Notes: a model not told the origin generated them from the letters alone. A DNA stretch of 64,000 nt from Sulfitobacter sp. OXR-159 (GCF_034377145.1 NZ_CP139707.1:372001-436000); one strand, 5' to 3'; shown: positions 43,666-54,065, numbered from the stretch's first letter. Program-made: numbers and translations.

Positions 43666-44586
43666 ATGACCGACCTGAACCTTTCCACCGCCGCCCCTGC
43701 GGATGCCGACCTGATCAAGGACACGACCGAGGCGACCTTCATGGCTGACGTGGTCGATGCCTCGCAAACGGTGCCGGTCATCGTTGATTTCTGGGCGCCG
43801 TGGTGCGGCCCCTGCAAGACGCTTGGCCCGATGTTGGAGGACGCCGTGCGCGCGGCCAAGGGCGCGGTGAAGATGGTGAAGGTCAATGTCGATGAGGCCC
43901 AGAACATCGCGGGCCAATTGCAGATCCAATCGATCCCCACGGTCTATGCCTTTTTCAAAGGCCAGCCGGTCGACGGTTTCCAAGGCGCGCTGCCGCAGTC
44001 CGAGATCAAGGCTTTCGTCGACCGCGTGGTAAAGGCGGGGGGCGGCGAAGCGCCCGGTGATACGCTGGCCGATGCCGTCGCCGCCGCCGAAGAGATGCTG
44101 GCCGAGGGGGCCGCCACGGATGCGGCGCAGACCTTTGCCGCAATTCTGGAAGAAGACCCGATGAACGCGCCCGCCTATGGCGGCATGGTCCGGTCCCATA
44201 TCGCCATGGGCGCTTTGGATCAGGCCGAAGCCCTGCTCAACGGTGCGCCGATTGAGATCTCCAAGGCCCCCGAACTTGAAGCCGCCCATGCCCAATTGCA
44301 ACTGGCGCATCAGGCCGCGGATGCAGGCCCGGTGGCTGAGTTGACCGAGAAGGTCGAGGCCAACCCCGACGATCATCAGGCGCGGTTTGATCTGGCTCAG
44401 GCACTTTATGCGCATAACGATGCCGAAGGGGCCGTGGATCATCTGCTGGAGCTTTTCCGCCGGGATCGTGAGTGGAATGAGGGCGCTGCTAAGACCCAAA
44501 TGTTCACCATTTTTGAGGCGCTTAAGCCCAATGATCCGGTGGTGCTCAATGGCCGTCGCAAACTGTCGTCAATGATATTTGCCTGA
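43666..44586 (+). CDS. Thioredoxin-TPR protein (CnoX/YbbN family)
   Basis: A 306-residue protein: thioredoxin domain (about 20-125) with the active-site WCGPC at 46-50, then a C-terminal TPR-like helical region (about 130-306). E. coli CnoX (YbbN) is a chaperone-redox factor (chaperedoxin) that protects and hands clients to GroEL and DnaK after bleach stress; its active site is SxxC, whereas here a full WCGPC is kept, so real redox activity is likely. Transcribed just after xthA, possibly as an oxidative-stress set. Confidence 0.92.
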   Translation: MTDLNLSTAAPADADLIKDTTEATFMADVVDASQTVPVIVDFWAPWCGPCKTLGPMLEDAVRAAKGAVKMVKVNVDEAQNIAGQLQIQSIPTVYAFFKGQPVDGFQGALPQSEIKAFVDRVVKAGGGEAPGDTLADAVAAAEEMLAEGAATDAAQTFAAILEEDPMNAPAYGGMVRSHIAMGALDQAEALLNGAPIEISKAPELEAAHAQLQLAHQAADAGPVAELTEKVEANPDDHQARFDLAQALYAHNDAEGAVDHLLELFRRDREWNEGAAKTQMFTIFEALKPNDPVVLNGRRKLSSMIFA

Positions 44587-44613
44587 GGAGACGGGCGCGC
44601 TAAGTCCCTTGTC

Positions 44614-45258
44614 ATGATCAAGCCAGCAGAACTGCCCAAGACTATTGCGATCTTTCCGTTGGCAGGGGCGCTGCTGCTGCCCCGCTCGCGCCTGCCGCTG
44701 CATATCTTCGAGCCGCGTTATCTTCAGATGATCGAAGACGCGCTCAAGACTGACACGCGGTTGATTGGCATGGTCCAGCCCAACGAGATGCCCGGCCGCG
44801 ACGGCAACGGGCTGCACCAGATCGGCTGCGCGGGGCGCATCACCCAGTTTTCCGAGACCGAGGATGGCCGCTATATGGTGACCCTTGCCGGCGTCTCACG
44901 CTTTCGTGTGGTGGAAGAGATTGAAGGCTTTTCCCCCTATCGCCGCTGCGATGTGAACTGGGCGGGCTTTGACCGTGACTTGGGCGAGGATGAGGTCGAC
45001 GACAGTTTCGACCGGGTGCGGTTTCTTGATCTCTTGGGGCGGTATTTCGACACCCGCGGCCTCTCGGCTGATTGGGACACGTTGAAAGATGCCGAGGATG
45101 AGCTGCTGATAAACTCCCTGTCGATGATGTTGGAGTTTGAGGCCGAGGACAAACAGGCGTTGCTAGAGGCGCCGTCGCTGGAAACCCGGCGCGAGACATT
45201 GGTGACATTGATCGAATTCGCGATGCGCGGCGGTCAGGAAGAGGGCTTGATGCAATGA
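44614..45258 (+). CDS. LON peptidase N-terminal (substrate-binding) domain protein
   Basis: A 214-residue stand-alone LON substrate-binding domain: [27 protein letters not shown] and [34 protein letters not shown], with a helical C-terminal part. It has no ATPase or protease domain. Its job is unknown; such proteins are common in alphaproteobacteria next to thioredoxin and Trm112-like genes. It starts 27 bp after the thioredoxin gene, and its stop overlaps the start of the Trm112-like gene (ATGA), so co-translation is likely. Confidence 0.93.
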   Translation: MIKPAELPKTIAIFPLAGALLLPRSRLPLHIFEPRYLQMIEDALKTDTRLIGMVQPNEMPGRDGNGLHQIGCAGRITQFSETEDGRYMVTLAGVSRFRVVEEIEGFSPYRRCDVNWAGFDRDLGEDEVDDSFDRVRFLDLLGRYFDTRGLSADWDTLKDAEDELLINSLSMMLEFEAEDKQALLEAPSLETRRETLVTLIEFAMRGGQEEGLMQ

Positions 45259-45437
45259 CGGATGCCACCGTTCAATTCGACCGCCGGATGCTGGAGGCAT
45301 TGATCTGCCCGCGCACCCAGACGACGCTGACCTATGACGCAGAAAAGCAAGAACTGGTGTCGAAAGCTGCCGGGCTGGCCTATCCGATCCGCAATGGCAT
45401 TCCGGTGATGCTGCCTGATGAGGCGCGGACGCTGTAA
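45255..45437 (+). CDS. Trm112 family (UPF0434) small protein
   Basis: A 60-residue protein of the Trm112/YcaR family with the [17 protein letters not shown] start and the [19 protein letters not shown] end. Classical members bind zinc through two cysteine pairs and activate methyltransferases; here only one cysteine is left (ICPR), so zinc binding is probably lost, which is usual for short proteobacterial members. Likely cytosolic. Overlaps the LON-domain gene by four bases. Confidence 0.92.
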   Translation: MTDATVQFDRRMLEALICPRTQTTLTYDAEKQELVSKAAGLAYPIRNGIPVMLPDEARTL

Positions 45438-45447
45438 CTGGGCCCCG

Positions 45448-46674
45448 CTAAAGGGGCTTCCCACGCATCAATCGGGGCAGGTCACCCGTCAGCCCTGCCG
45501 CTTCGCGGATGAAGGTCCGGCGCAGGCCGGGCAGGGCGTTGATCGCGGCCATGCCCATGTCACGGGCCAGACGCAAAATCGCATTATCGTTTGAAAACAG
45601 CCGGTTAAAGCTGTCTGTCGCCAGCGCGAGGCTGGCATTGTCGAAGCGCCGCCATTCCTGATAACGCGCCGGTACCGCGTCGTTTCCGGGGTCTTCGCCC
45701 CGTCGCACCGCATCGGCAATCACCTCGGCCAAGGCCGCCACATCGCGTAGGCCTGCGTTCAACCCCTGACCTGCGATGGGATGCACTCCATGTGCCGCAT
45801 CTCCCAAAAGCGCCACGCGCGGCGCGGTCATGGAATGCGCCAGCGACAGGCCCAGCGGATAGCTGTAGCGCGGGCCGGTCAGGGAAAGCTCCCCCAGAAA
45901 GCTGCCGAAGCGCGGGCGCAGCACGTCAAGGTATTGCGCATCCGGCAGGGCATTAATGGCGGCGGCATTTGCGCTGGCTTCGCTCCAGACGATCAGCGAG
46001 CGGTTACCAGTCAGCGGCAAGATCGCCAGCGGGCCGGGGGGCATAAAGAACTGATGCGCGATGCCGCTATGCGGTTTTTCGTGATCGACCACGCAGACCA
46101 GCGCCGTCTGACCATAGGACCATGCGATGCGCTTGATGCCCGCGCGTTCAGCCGTGCCGCTGCCGCGCCCATCGGCCCCCACGGCCAGCCGCGCGCGCAG
46201 TGTCTTGCCACTCTCCAGCGTCAGGGTGATGCCGGTCGGCTCGACCGTTTGATCGGTGACGCGGGTGTCGTTCAACATGGTGATCGCCGGATCGGCCGCA
46301 ACGGCCTTTAGCAAGGCGCGCCGCAGGTGGCGGTCTTCGACCATATGACCCATCGGGCCTTCTTCGATCTCGGCATGGTCGAAATGCATGAACATGGGCG
46401 AGGGGCCGGTTCCGGCGCGCCCGTCGGTGACTTTGATCTGAAGCATCGGCTGGGCGTCACCGGCGATCTCGGGCCAGACGCCGATGCCTTCCATCAGTCG
46501 CACCGAGGTCAGCGCCAGCGCATAGGCGCGGCCATCGAAGTCGGCGTTCTCAAATGTCTGCGCGGGCAAGGCGTCGATCACCGCCACGCGCAACCCGGCG
46601 CGGCTGAGGGCCAAGGCAAGGGCAGGGCCGTTCAGCCCGCCGCCGATGATCGCGATATCGTGGTCAAAATCCAT
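45448..46674 (-). CDS. UbiH/UbiF/VisC family FAD monooxygenase (ubiquinone biosynthesis hydroxylase)
   Basis: A 408-residue flavoprotein hydroxylase. The FAD-binding GGGLNGPALALALSRAG motif is at the N terminus, a VGADGRGS block in the middle and GDAAHGVHPIAGQGLNAGLRD near 290-310 is the second FAD motif. It adds a hydroxyl to the ubiquinone ring; whether it corresponds to UbiH, UbiF or UbiL cannot be read by eye. The ATG at 46674 places the motif at residue 10. Divergent from the amidase gene with 85 bp between. Confidence 0.9.
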   Translation of the reverse strand: MDFDHDIAIIGGGLNGPALALALSRAGLRVAVIDALPAQTFENADFDGRAYALALTSVRLMEGIGVWPEIAGDAQPMLQIKVTDGRAGTGPSPMFMHFDHAEIEEGPMGHMVEDRHLRRALLKAVAADPAITMLNDTRVTDQTVEPTGITLTLESGKTLRARLAVGADGRGSGTAERAGIKRIAWSYGQTALVCVVDHEKPHSGIAHQFFMPPGPLAILPLTGNRSLIVWSEASANAAAINALPDAQYLDVLRPRFGSFLGELSLTGPRYSYPLGLSLAHSMTAPRVALLGDAAHGVHPIAGQGLNAGLRDVAALAEVIADAVRRGEDPGNDAVPARYQEWRRFDNASLALATDSFNRLFSNDNAILRLARDMGMAAINALPGLRRTFIREAAGLTGDLPRLMRGKPL

Positions 46675-46759
46675 GGCCTTAGATATGACCTGCGCGCGGG
46701 GATTGTCCATGCGCCGAACGGTCGCTAGGTTCGCCACGAACAGCGGCAAGGGGTACGAC

Positions 46760-48094
46760 ATGCGCGAATGGTTGGAAATGACGGCGGCGGATCTGGGGCG
46801 CGGAATCGCGGCGGGCGATATCGACCCCGTGGCGCTTTGCGATACCTTTCTTGATGCCATCGACGCGCATCCGATGCACGACCGTATCTATGCCCGCGTC
46901 ACCCCCGAGCGCGCCCGCGCCGAAGCGGCGGCGGCGGCAGAGCGCGCCCGCGACGGCCAGCGCCTGTCGCCCCTCGATGGTGTGCCGATCTCTTGGAAAG
47001 ACCTTTTTGACACCGCGGGCACGGCGACGGAGGCGGGGACCAAGCTGCTCGAAGGCCGCGTGCCGGAAAGCGACGCCGAAGTCCTCGCCAATGCCACGGC
47101 CATGGGGCTGGTCTGTTTGGGTAAGACCCATATGAGCGAATTGGCTTTTTCGGGCCTTGGTCATAACCCCAGCACTGCGACACCGCCTTGTGTCAACGAG
47201 CCTGACAGTGTGTCGGGCGGGTCGTCCTCCGGGGCGGCGGCTTCGGTTGCCTTTGGCCTGGCGGCGGCGGCGATTGGCTCCGATACGGGCGGGTCAGTGC
47301 GTATCCCGGCGGCGTGGAACGATCTGGTGGGGCTGAAAACCACAGCGGGCCGTGTCTCTCTGGCCGGGACGGTGCCGCTGGCGGCGAAGTTCGATACGGT
47401 CGGCCCGCTTTGCCGATCTGTCGAAGATGCAGCGCTGCTGCTGAGCGTTTTAGAAGGTGCCAAATCTCCCGATTTGCACGAAAGCAATCTCGAAGGTTGT
47501 CGTTTTGCGGTGTTGACCAACGTTGTGATGGAAGAGCTTTCCGAAGAGCCAAAGGCGGCTTTCAGTGCGGCAGTGGAGCGGCTGAGAGAGGCCGGTGCCA
47601 CGGTTGATGAAATCGCCGTGCCCGAGGTCGAAGACGCGATGCCGCTGAGTTCTTGTCTCTACACCACCGAAGCCTATGGGCTGTGGCGCGATGTGATCGA
47701 GGCCGATCCGCAAGCGATGTTCACTGAAATTCTTGAGCGTTTCCGGTTGGGTAAGGGGTTCTCCGGCCCCGATTACGTTGCCGCTTGGGCCAAACTTGAT
47801 CTGGCGCGGGCAGGCTATGACCGGGCCGTGGCGGGCTATGACGCGGTGCTGGTGCCGACCGCGCCGATGCTGCCGCCGAACATCGAGCGGCTGAACAGCG
47901 ATCACGACTATTACCTCGCGCAGAATCTCCTTTCGCTGCGCAATACGCGAGTCGCGAATCTCATGGGGCTCTGCGCGCTTACGTTGCCAACCGGAGCGCC
48001 GTCCTGCGGCATCTCTTTGATGGCTGCGCCCAATGCCGAGGAACAGCTTTTGCGCCTTGGTGCAGCGGCTGAAGCGGCCCTGCGCGAGGCATAA
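46760..48094 (+). CDS. Amidase (amidase signature family)
   Basis: A 444-residue amidase. The Ser-cisSer-Lys triad is Lys80 (ISWKDLF), the cis-Ser in GGSSSG (about 153-158) and the nucleophile Ser179 in GSDTGGSV. The fold matches GatA-like amidases but the gene stands alone without gatB or gatC, so it is a free amidase or amide hydrolase of unknown substrate. The ATG at 46760 is chosen because homology begins there; the frame continues upstream. Confidence 0.93.
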   Translation: MREWLEMTAADLGRGIAAGDIDPVALCDTFLDAIDAHPMHDRIYARVTPERARAEAAAAAERARDGQRLSPLDGVPISWKDLFDTAGTATEAGTKLLEGRVPESDAEVLANATAMGLVCLGKTHMSELAFSGLGHNPSTATPPCVNEPDSVSGGSSSGAAASVAFGLAAAAIGSDTGGSVRIPAAWNDLVGLKTTAGRVSLAGTVPLAAKFDTVGPLCRSVEDAALLLSVLEGAKSPDLHESNLEGCRFAVLTNVVMEELSEEPKAAFSAAVERLREAGATVDEIAVPEVEDAMPLSSCLYTTEAYGLWRDVIEADPQAMFTEILERFRLGKGFSGPDYVAAWAKLDLARAGYDRAVAGYDAVLVPTAPMLPPNIERLNSDHDYYLAQNLLSLRNTRVANLMGLCALTLPTGAPSCGISLMAAPNAEEQLLRLGAAAEAALREA

Positions 48095-48214
48095 CAGCGC
48101 ACGACCGAAAAGCCACAAGGGCCGCAAATCTCCCGGTTTTTCTGGACGGGAGAGGCGGCCTTGGGTACCTTGGGGCAAACGGGGCGCAAATGATCCCGAT
48201 CCGAGGCAGTTTTG

Positions 48215-49399
48215 ATGATGTATTCCGAGCGGTTTTCGAACCTTCCGGCCCACGTGTGGCCGCGCCTGCGTGCCTTGCTTGATGGGCATGAGGGCGGCGG
48301 TACGCCTATCCATATGACCATTGGCGAACCGAAACATGCTTTCCCGGCTTGGGTCACGGATGAGATCGCGAAACACGCCGAAGGCTTTAACAAGTACCCG
48401 CCAAACGACGGCTCGCCCGAGTTGCGCGGTGCCATCGCCGCATGGATTGCCCGCCGCTACGGGGTCGAAATGGACCCCGACAGCGAGGTTATGGCGCTGA
48501 ACGGCACCCGCGAGGGGCTGTATAACGCCGTCATCGCGCTCTGCCCGCCGACCAAGAACGGGGAGAAATCGGCGATTCTGATGCCGAACCCGTTCTACCA
48601 AGTCTATATGATCGGCGCGATCTCGGGCGGGGCAGAGCCCATCATGGTCCCCGCCACCGCCGAGACCGGGCATTTGCCCGATTTCGCCAGCCTGCCCGAA
48701 GAGGTGCTCCGCCGCACCACGGCGGCCTATCTTTGCTCCCCCGCCAATCCGCAGGGCGTTGTCGCCTCGCGCGACTATTGGGCCGATCTGATCGCGCTGG
48801 CCGAGAAATATGATTTCCTGATTTTCGCCGATGAATGCTATTCTGAGATCTACCGCGACACGCCGCCCACCGGCGCGTTGGAGGTGGTTAAAGAACTCGG
48901 CACCGACCGCAACCGGGTGGTGATCTTTCACTCGCTGTCGAAACGCTCCAACCTGCCGGGGCTGCGCTCAGGCTTTGCCGCCAGCGGGGCAGAGACGATG
49001 CGCGAGATCAAACAGTTGCGCAACTATGCGGGCGCACCGCTACCGCTGCCCTTGCAGCAGGCCGCTGCCGCCGTTTGGGCGGATGAAGCGCATGTGGAGG
49101 AGAACCGCGCGCTCTACCAAGAGAAATACGCCATCGCCGACCGGATTTTTGGCAATGTGCCGGGCTATGCGAGCCCCGAGGCGGGGTTCTTCTTGTGGCT
49201 CCCGGTTGAAGATGACGAGGCTGCGGCGCTGAAACTGTGGCGCGAGACAGGCGTGCGGGTGCTGCCCGGCAGCTATCTGGCGCAGAACGTTGCCGGGACC
49301 ATCCCCGGTCAGAATTACATTCGGGTCGCCTTGGTGGCCCCAAAAGACGAAACGACGCGCGGGTTGGAAGCGATCCGCGACTGTCTGTATTCGACATAA
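48215..49399 (+). CDS. Class I/II aminotransferase (LL-diaminopimelate or DapC-like)
   Basis: A 394-residue fold-type I PLP aminotransferase. The Schiff-base lysine is Lys243 in HSLSKRSNLPGLRSG, with NPQGV, FADECYSEIY and RVALV blocks in place. It resembles aminotransferases annotated as succinyldiaminopimelate aminotransferase (DapC) in proteobacteria, which would serve lysine/peptidoglycan synthesis; I hold that as likely, not certain. Start choice: ATG 48215 or 48218; a TTG at 48212 also exists. It lies 12 bp before ftsK. Confidence 0.9.
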   Translation: MMYSERFSNLPAHVWPRLRALLDGHEGGGTPIHMTIGEPKHAFPAWVTDEIAKHAEGFNKYPPNDGSPELRGAIAAWIARRYGVEMDPDSEVMALNGTREGLYNAVIALCPPTKNGEKSAILMPNPFYQVYMIGAISGGAEPIMVPATAETGHLPDFASLPEEVLRRTTAAYLCSPANPQGVVASRDYWADLIALAEKYDFLIFADECYSEIYRDTPPTGALEVVKELGTDRNRVVIFHSLSKRSNLPGLRSGFAASGAETMREIKQLRNYAGAPLPLPLQQAAAAVWADEAHVEENRALYQEKYAIADRIFGNVPGYASPEAGFFLWLPVEDDEAAALKLWRETGVRVLPGSYLAQNVAGTIPGQNYIRVALVAPKDETTRGLEAIRDCLYST

Positions 49400-49411
49400 G
49401 CGAGGGACGAC

Positions 49412-52327
49412 ATGGCATATCAGACACGGGGACGCGATCCATTGCTAGACAGCAACATGGCCGAGGCAATCGAAAAGCGCGGTCGTGAACTGCTGGGGCT
49501 GGCGCTGATCATGCTGGGCATTATGGCCGCCATGATGATCGGCAGCTACACGCCCGACGATCCCAACTGGATGGTCTCGACCGATGCGCCGGTGCAGAAC
49601 TGGATGGGCCGGATCGGTGCCTCCATCGCTGCACCGTTGTTCATGATCGTTGGCTGGGGCGCTTGGGGCATTGCCATTGTCCTGCTGTTCTGGGGCGGGC
49701 GTTTCGCGCTGCATCAAGGCGATGACCGTGCCCTCGGGCGTCTGATCTTTGCCCCCATCGCCGTGGCGCTTGGGGCGATCTATGCCGCGACGCTGGCCCC
49801 CGGTCAGGAATGGCTGCTGACCCATAGCTTCGGTCTTGGCGGGCTTTTTGGCGATACCGTTATGGGCGCGTTGCTGACGGTCTTGCCCATCGGCTCGACC
49901 CTGACGGTCAAGCTGATGTCGCTTTTGATGGGCGTGGCGATTCTGGCTCTGGGTGCCTTTGTGCTGGGCTTCACCAAGGCCGAGTTGATGCGCATCACGC
50001 GGTTCCTGCTGGTCGGTCTGATCATGGCCTATGCCGGGTTGATGACCCTTCTGGGCCGTGGCGCCAGCGGTGCCGTTGTGGCCGCGCAGAACCTGTCGGC
50101 CCGTCAGGCCGAACGCCGTGAGCGTCGCCGTCAGGAGGCTGAGGAAGCCGAGACTTGGGCCGCACAGGATGCTGGTCAGGATTATTACGCGCAGCAAGCC
50201 CCCATGGCCGAGCCGGAAGCAGAGCCGCGCAGCCTGTTTGGCCGCATGCCCGGTCTTATCAAACGCCCCGAAGCGGACGATATGCCCGAGCCGGAACTGA
50301 TCGAGACCTACAGCGACGCCATCGTGGATGAGACACCGGGCGAGGAGCGCATCAAGAGTAAGATCGCCGATGTGATCAAGAACCGCGTCCGCAATGCCAA
50401 TGCGATCCACACGCCGACAACTGCGCCGCTGACCAAAGGCCGGGGCCGTGGGCCGGACCCGTTGCTGTTGAACACCAGCCAGCCCGCCACCCTGCGCGCC
50501 GAGCCGCCTTTGACCGCAGGCGCTGCCACCCTGCGCCCTGAGCCGCTGCTGCGCAAACCGCAGGTGCAGCCTGAGCCGGCACCGGAGCCGATGGTCGAAG
50601 AGCCGATGATGCAAGAGCCGATGGTTGAGCGTTACGAGGATACCGTCACCTCTGAAACCCTGCCGTTGCAGCAAGCGCCGGCGCCAGAGGCGATGAAAAT
50701 CCCCGTGGCCGAGCCGCGCAAAGTGGTGCAGCAGCCAGTCCGCAAGGCCGTCCAACCCTCGAAACAGGCGCAGGTCGAAGCGCAGCCCACCTTGACCTTC
50801 GACGACACGCACCCCGGTTTCGAACTGCCGCCGCTGAGCCTTTTGGAAAGCCCCGAAGGCGTGCAGCGTTTGCACCTGAGCGATGAGGCGCTGGAAGAAA
50901 ACGCGCGGATGCTGGAAACCGTTCTGGATGATTATGGCGTCAAGGGCGAGATTGTCGCCGTGCGCCCCGGCCCCGTCGTCACCATGTATGAGCTTGAGCC
51001 TGCGCCGGGCCTCAAGGCCAGCCGCGTCATCGGTCTTGCGGATGACATCGCGCGCTCCATGGCCGCGCTGTCGGCGCGTGTCTCGACCGTACCGGGCCGC
51101 AGCGTGATCGGGATCGAACTGCCGAATGAACACCGCGAGAAGGTGATCCTGCGCGAAATCCTGTCGAGTCGTGATTTCGGCGATGGCAACCAGCGCCTGC
51201 CGCTGGCGCTTGGCAAGGACATCGGCGGCGATCCGGTTGTCGCCAACCTTGCGAAAATGCCGCACCTGCTGATCGCGGGGACCACCGGTTCGGGTAAATC
51301 GGTGGCGATCAACACGATGATCCTGTCGCTGCTGTACAAGCTGACGCCGCAGGAATGCCGGATGATCATGATCGACCCCAAGATGCTGGAACTGTCGGTC
51401 TATGACGGCATTCCGCATCTGCTGTCCCCGGTTGTGACCGACCCGAAAAAGGCTGTTGTCGCGCTGAAATGGACCGTGGGCGAGATGGAAGAGCGCTATC
51501 GCAAGATGTCCAAGATGGGCGTGCGGAACATCGAAGGCTACAATGGCCGTGTCCGCGAAGCGCTGGCCAAGGGTGAGATGTTCTCTCGCACCGTGCAGAC
51601 CGGTTTTGACGAGGACACCGGCGAACCGATCTTTGAGACCGAGGAAAATACCCCCGAGGCGCTGCCCTATATCGTCGTTATCGTCGACGAGATGGCCGAC
51701 CTGATGATGGTCGCGGGCAAGGAAATCGAAGCCTGCATTCAGCGTCTGGCGCAGATGGCGCGGGCATCGGGTATCCACTTGATTATGGCGACGCAACGCC
51801 CCTCAGTCGATGTTATCACCGGCACGATCAAGGCGAACTTCCCGACGCGGATTTCCTTCCAAGTGACCTCGAAAATCGACAGCCGCACGATTCTGGGTGA
51901 GATGGGTGCCGAGCAGCTGCTGGGCATGGGCGACATGCTTTATATGGCAGGCGGGGCCAAGATCACCCGTTGCCACGGCCCCTTCGTCAGCGACGAAGAG
52001 GTCGAAGAGATCGTCAACCACCTCAAGCAATTCGGTGAGCCCGACTATGTCGGTGGCGTGGTCGAAGGGCCGTCCGAGGATAAAGAAAGCAACATCGACG
52101 CGGTGCTGGGCCTTGGCGGCAATACCGATGGTGAAGACGCGCTTTATGACACCGCCGTTCAGGTGGTCATCAAAGACCGCAAATGCTCGACTTCTTACAT
52201 CCAGCGCAAACTGGCGATCGGCTATAACAAGGCCGCGCGTTTGGTAGAGCAGATGGAGGAAGAAGGGCTCGTGTCTCCGGCCAACCATGTTGGCAAGCGC
52301 GAGATTCTGGTGCCGGAACAGGCATAG
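49412..52327 (+). CDS. ftsK: DNA translocase FtsK
   Basis: A 971-residue septal DNA pump. The N-terminal region (about 20-215) has four to five membrane helices, then a long variable, Pro/Glu-rich linker (about 220-470), a beta domain, the motor with Walker A GTTGSGKS near residue 623 and Walker [10 protein letters not shown] near 752, and the C-terminal gamma winged helix (about 905-965, [22 protein letters not shown]) that reads KOPS sites. It clears the chromosome terminus from the septum and activates XerCD-dif recombination. Followed by a bidirectional terminator. Confidence 0.97.
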   Translation: MAYQTRGRDPLLDSNMAEAIEKRGRELLGLALIMLGIMAAMMIGSYTPDDPNWMVSTDAPVQNWMGRIGASIAAPLFMIVGWGAWGIAIVLLFWGGRFALHQGDDRALGRLIFAPIAVALGAIYAATLAPGQEWLLTHSFGLGGLFGDTVMGALLTVLPIGSTLTVKLMSLLMGVAILALGAFVLGFTKAELMRITRFLLVGLIMAYAGLMTLLGRGASGAVVAAQNLSARQAERRERRRQEAEEAETWAAQDAGQDYYAQQAPMAEPEAEPRSLFGRMPGLIKRPEADDMPEPELIETYSDAIVDETPGEERIKSKIADVIKNRVRNANAIHTPTTAPLTKGRGRGPDPLLLNTSQPATLRAEPPLTAGAATLRPEPLLRKPQVQPEPAPEPMVEEPMMQEPMVERYEDTVTSETLPLQQAPAPEAMKIPVAEPRKVVQQPVRKAVQPSKQAQVEAQPTLTFDDTHPGFELPPLSLLESPEGVQRLHLSDEALEENARMLETVLDDYGVKGEIVAVRPGPVVTMYELEPAPGLKASRVIGLADDIARSMAALSARVSTVPGRSVIGIELPNEHREKVILREILSSRDFGDGNQRLPLALGKDIGGDPVVANLAKMPHLLIAGTTGSGKSVAINTMILSLLYKLTPQECRMIMIDPKMLELSVYDGIPHLLSPVVTDPKKAVVALKWTVGEMEERYRKMSKMGVRNIEGYNGRVREALAKGEMFSRTVQTGFDEDTGEPIFETEENTPEALPYIVVIVDEMADLMMVAGKEIEACIQRLAQMARASGIHLIMATQRPSVDVITGTIKANFPTRISFQVTSKIDSRTILGEMGAEQLLGMGDMLYMAGGAKITRCHGPFVSDEEVEEIVNHLKQFGEPDYVGGVVEGPSEDKESNIDAVLGLGGNTDGEDALYDTAVQVVIKDRKCSTSYIQRKLAIGYNKAARLVEQMEEEGLVSPANHVGKREILVPEQA

Positions 52328-52365
52328 GCTACGCGCCCCCTCCCCTCTCGGGGGCGGTCATAAAG

Positions 52366-52402
52366 AAAACACCGCCGGGCCTCCCTCCCGGCGGTGTTTT
52401 TT
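52366..52402. terminator. Terminator after ftsK
   Basis: AAAACACCGCCGGG (52366-52379) and CCCGGCGGTGTTTT (52387-52400) form a long perfect stem with T residues following. Confidence 0.93.
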
Positions 52403-52501
52403 ATGGGGCAGAGGCTGCGATAGCGAAAAACCGCCCCCTGATATCGAATATCACGCCCACCCGCCCTATGTCAGAACGTGAGGCAACACAGGACGAACAA
52501 C

Positions 52502-53107
52502 ATGCGTAAACTTACTTCTGCTATTCTGGCGGTTGGTCTGGCCGTATCGGCCCCCCTCGCGGCGGCGGCGCAGCAACTGTCGCTGAACGAGATCTCGGGC
52601 TATCTGAACCAGCTTCGCACCGCCAAGGGCGACTTTACCCAGATCAACGATGATGGGTCGATCAGCACGGGCACGATCTATATCAAACGCCCCGGTAAGG
52701 TACGTTTCGAATATAACGCCCCTGATTCCGGTCTGGTCGTCGCGGGTGCCAATACGGTTGTGATCTATGACAAGAAATCCAACCAACCGGCAGAGACTTA
52801 CCCGTTGGCGCGTACCCCGCTGTCGATCATTTTGGCGGAAAACGTCAATCTTGGCCGCGCCAAAATGGTGACCGGTCACAGCTATGATGGCACCGCCACC
52901 ACGGTCACGGCCCAAGACCCCGCCAACCCGCAATATGGCAACATCCGGATGAAGTTCACCGGCAACCCGGTGCAGCTGCGTCAGTGGATCATCAACGACG
53001 GCAATGGAAGTGCCACCACCGTTGTGCTGGGTGACATGCAGGTGGGGGGCAATATCTCCAACAGCCTGTTTGACACCGCAGGCGCACGGGCAGGCAGCAA
53101 ACGCTAA
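52502..53107 (+). CDS. lolA: Outer-membrane lipoprotein carrier protein LolA
   Basis: A 201-residue periplasmic chaperone that carries lipoproteins from LolCDE to the outer membrane. Signal peptide about 1-23 (PLAAAAQQ), then a LolA beta-barrel-like fold with the GDFTQINDDGSISTGTIYIKRPGKVRFEY block. ATG at 52502; an in-frame start at 52478 without a signal sequence is less likely. ftsK-lolA order is standard in alphaproteobacteria. Its own terminator follows at 53125-53157. Confidence 0.94.
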   Translation: MRKLTSAILAVGLAVSAPLAAAAQQLSLNEISGYLNQLRTAKGDFTQINDDGSISTGTIYIKRPGKVRFEYNAPDSGLVVAGANTVVIYDKKSNQPAETYPLARTPLSIILAENVNLGRAKMVTGHSYDGTATTVTAQDPANPQYGNIRMKFTGNPVQLRQWIINDGNGSATTVVLGDMQVGGNISNSLFDTAGARAGSKR

Positions 53108-53124
53108 GCGGCCCTGCTGAAACA

Positions 53125-53157
53125 AAAAACGCCCCGGCTGATCCAGCCGGGGCGTTT
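53125..53157. terminator. Bidirectional terminator between lolA and the transglycosylase gene
   Basis: AAAACGCCCCGGCTG and CAGCCGGGGCGTTTT form a perfect 15-bp stem (53125-53139 and 53143-53157), serving both converging genes. Confidence 0.93.
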
Positions 53158-53177
53158 TGCATTGGACTAGATCGTTT

Positions 53178-53768
53178 TTACCAGCGGCCCAAACGGCAGC
53201 CGGCGATCTGTCTTTCATACAGCTTGGCGCGGGAATCGACCTTGCCCGCGACCCCGACCAGCCAAGCCTTGCTGTTGTAGCTCTGCCGGGAAAAACCCGT
53301 GTGCCCCTCGTGATAGGCGAGGTATTGGTTGCGGGCGTCATGCAGAGACACGCCGTTCCGGTCGCGCGTCAGGTTCATGTACCAGCCCATGAAATCGCTC
53401 GCGTCGCGGATCTCATCGCGTTTCGCACGCCAGCGGCCTTCGGATTCCAGATATTCATCCCACGTCGCGTCCAAGGCCTGTGAATAGCCAAAGGCGCTGG
53501 ACTGGCGGCCCATCGGGATCACGCCCAGCACGTATTTGAACGGCGTCCGCGCGTCAGCCACGAATTTGCTTTCTTGATGGATGGTGGCCATCTGCACGTG
53601 GATTGGTACACCCCATTTGCGCTCGGTCGCGCGGAATGCGCGCAGATAGTCGGGGTGCTCTTTCAGGATCGTGCAGGCGTTATCCAGATCACGCGGGGCC
53701 GTTTGAGGCCCGCCGCCGCAGGATGCCACCAGCAGTACGATCATCATTGCGCAAAAATGCTTGCTCAT
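53178..53768 (-). CDS. Lytic transglycosylase SLT-domain lipoprotein
   Basis: A 196-residue probable lytic transglycosylase, a lipoprotein with lipobox VASC (Cys17). The domain has the catalytic Glu66 in ATIHQESKF, the GYSQA substrate-groove motif and the AYHEGHTGF block typical of goose-type or family 1 lysozyme-like enzymes. It cleaves peptidoglycan glycan strands to give anhydromuropeptides. Converges on lolA. Confidence 0.9.
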   Translation of the reverse strand: MSKHFCAMMIVLLVASCGGGPQTAPRDLDNACTILKEHPDYLRAFRATERKWGVPIHVQMATIHQESKFVADARTPFKYVLGVIPMGRQSSAFGYSQALDATWDEYLESEGRWRAKRDEIRDASDFMGWYMNLTRDRNGVSLHDARNQYLAYHEGHTGFSRQSYNSKAWLVGVAGKVDSRAKLYERQIAGCRLGRW

Positions 53769-54065
53769 CTGCCTCTCGTTTTTTGTTAGGGGACGTTTTT
53801 AAAGGACTTTAACCGATTCACCCCCTTCATCACATCACTAAATTGGGAAATTACGCGCCGCGTTGCGCGATATTGCGCTGACCGCGCAGCCCTGCGCAGG
53901 CGGTATTCCGCGAAATCCCGACAAACCGGTTGATCGCCTGCCCAGAGTGCTGCCGGAAACCCACTGTCGGTGCTGCGTTCACAGTCTGTTTCCCCGCGCA
54001 CAGTCGCTGTGATTGGACAAAAGCCCCTTGAAAGGGCTACCGTCGAGGGGTAGGGGCAGCATGTT
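53769..54065. other. Intergenic region between transglycosylase and hspQ
   Basis: 297 bp without a protein gene. Near the transglycosylase start, an interrupted palindrome TTAAAGGACTTTAA lies at 53799-53812 and could be an operator. The middle (53860-53980) is GC-rich with no clear structure. The last 45 bp carry an apparent hairpin before hspQ (see next entry). I see no tRNA or repeat. Confidence 0.5.
54023..54057 (+). promoter_or_regulatory. Candidate leader hairpin of hspQ covering its Shine-Dalgarno sequence
   Basis: GCCCCT (54023-54028) can pair with AGGGGC (54052-54057), the likely Shine-Dalgarno region eight bases before the ATG at 54066. The internal AGCCC/GGGCT (54022-54026, 54033-54037) is a competing stem. 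An RNA-thermometer-like role would suit a heat-shock gene, but this is inference from the local sequence only. Confidence 0.35.

Noticed and set aside
49445..51796. Long minus-strand open frame antisense to ftsK
   Set aside because: His/Arg/Gln-rich translation with no recognisable fold; ftsK on the plus strand has Walker motifs and a gamma domain, so this is a shadow.
54022..54065. RpoH (sigma32-type) promoter before hspQ
   Set aside because: CTTGAAA is present, but no matching -10 element at the right distance could be placed before the ATG.
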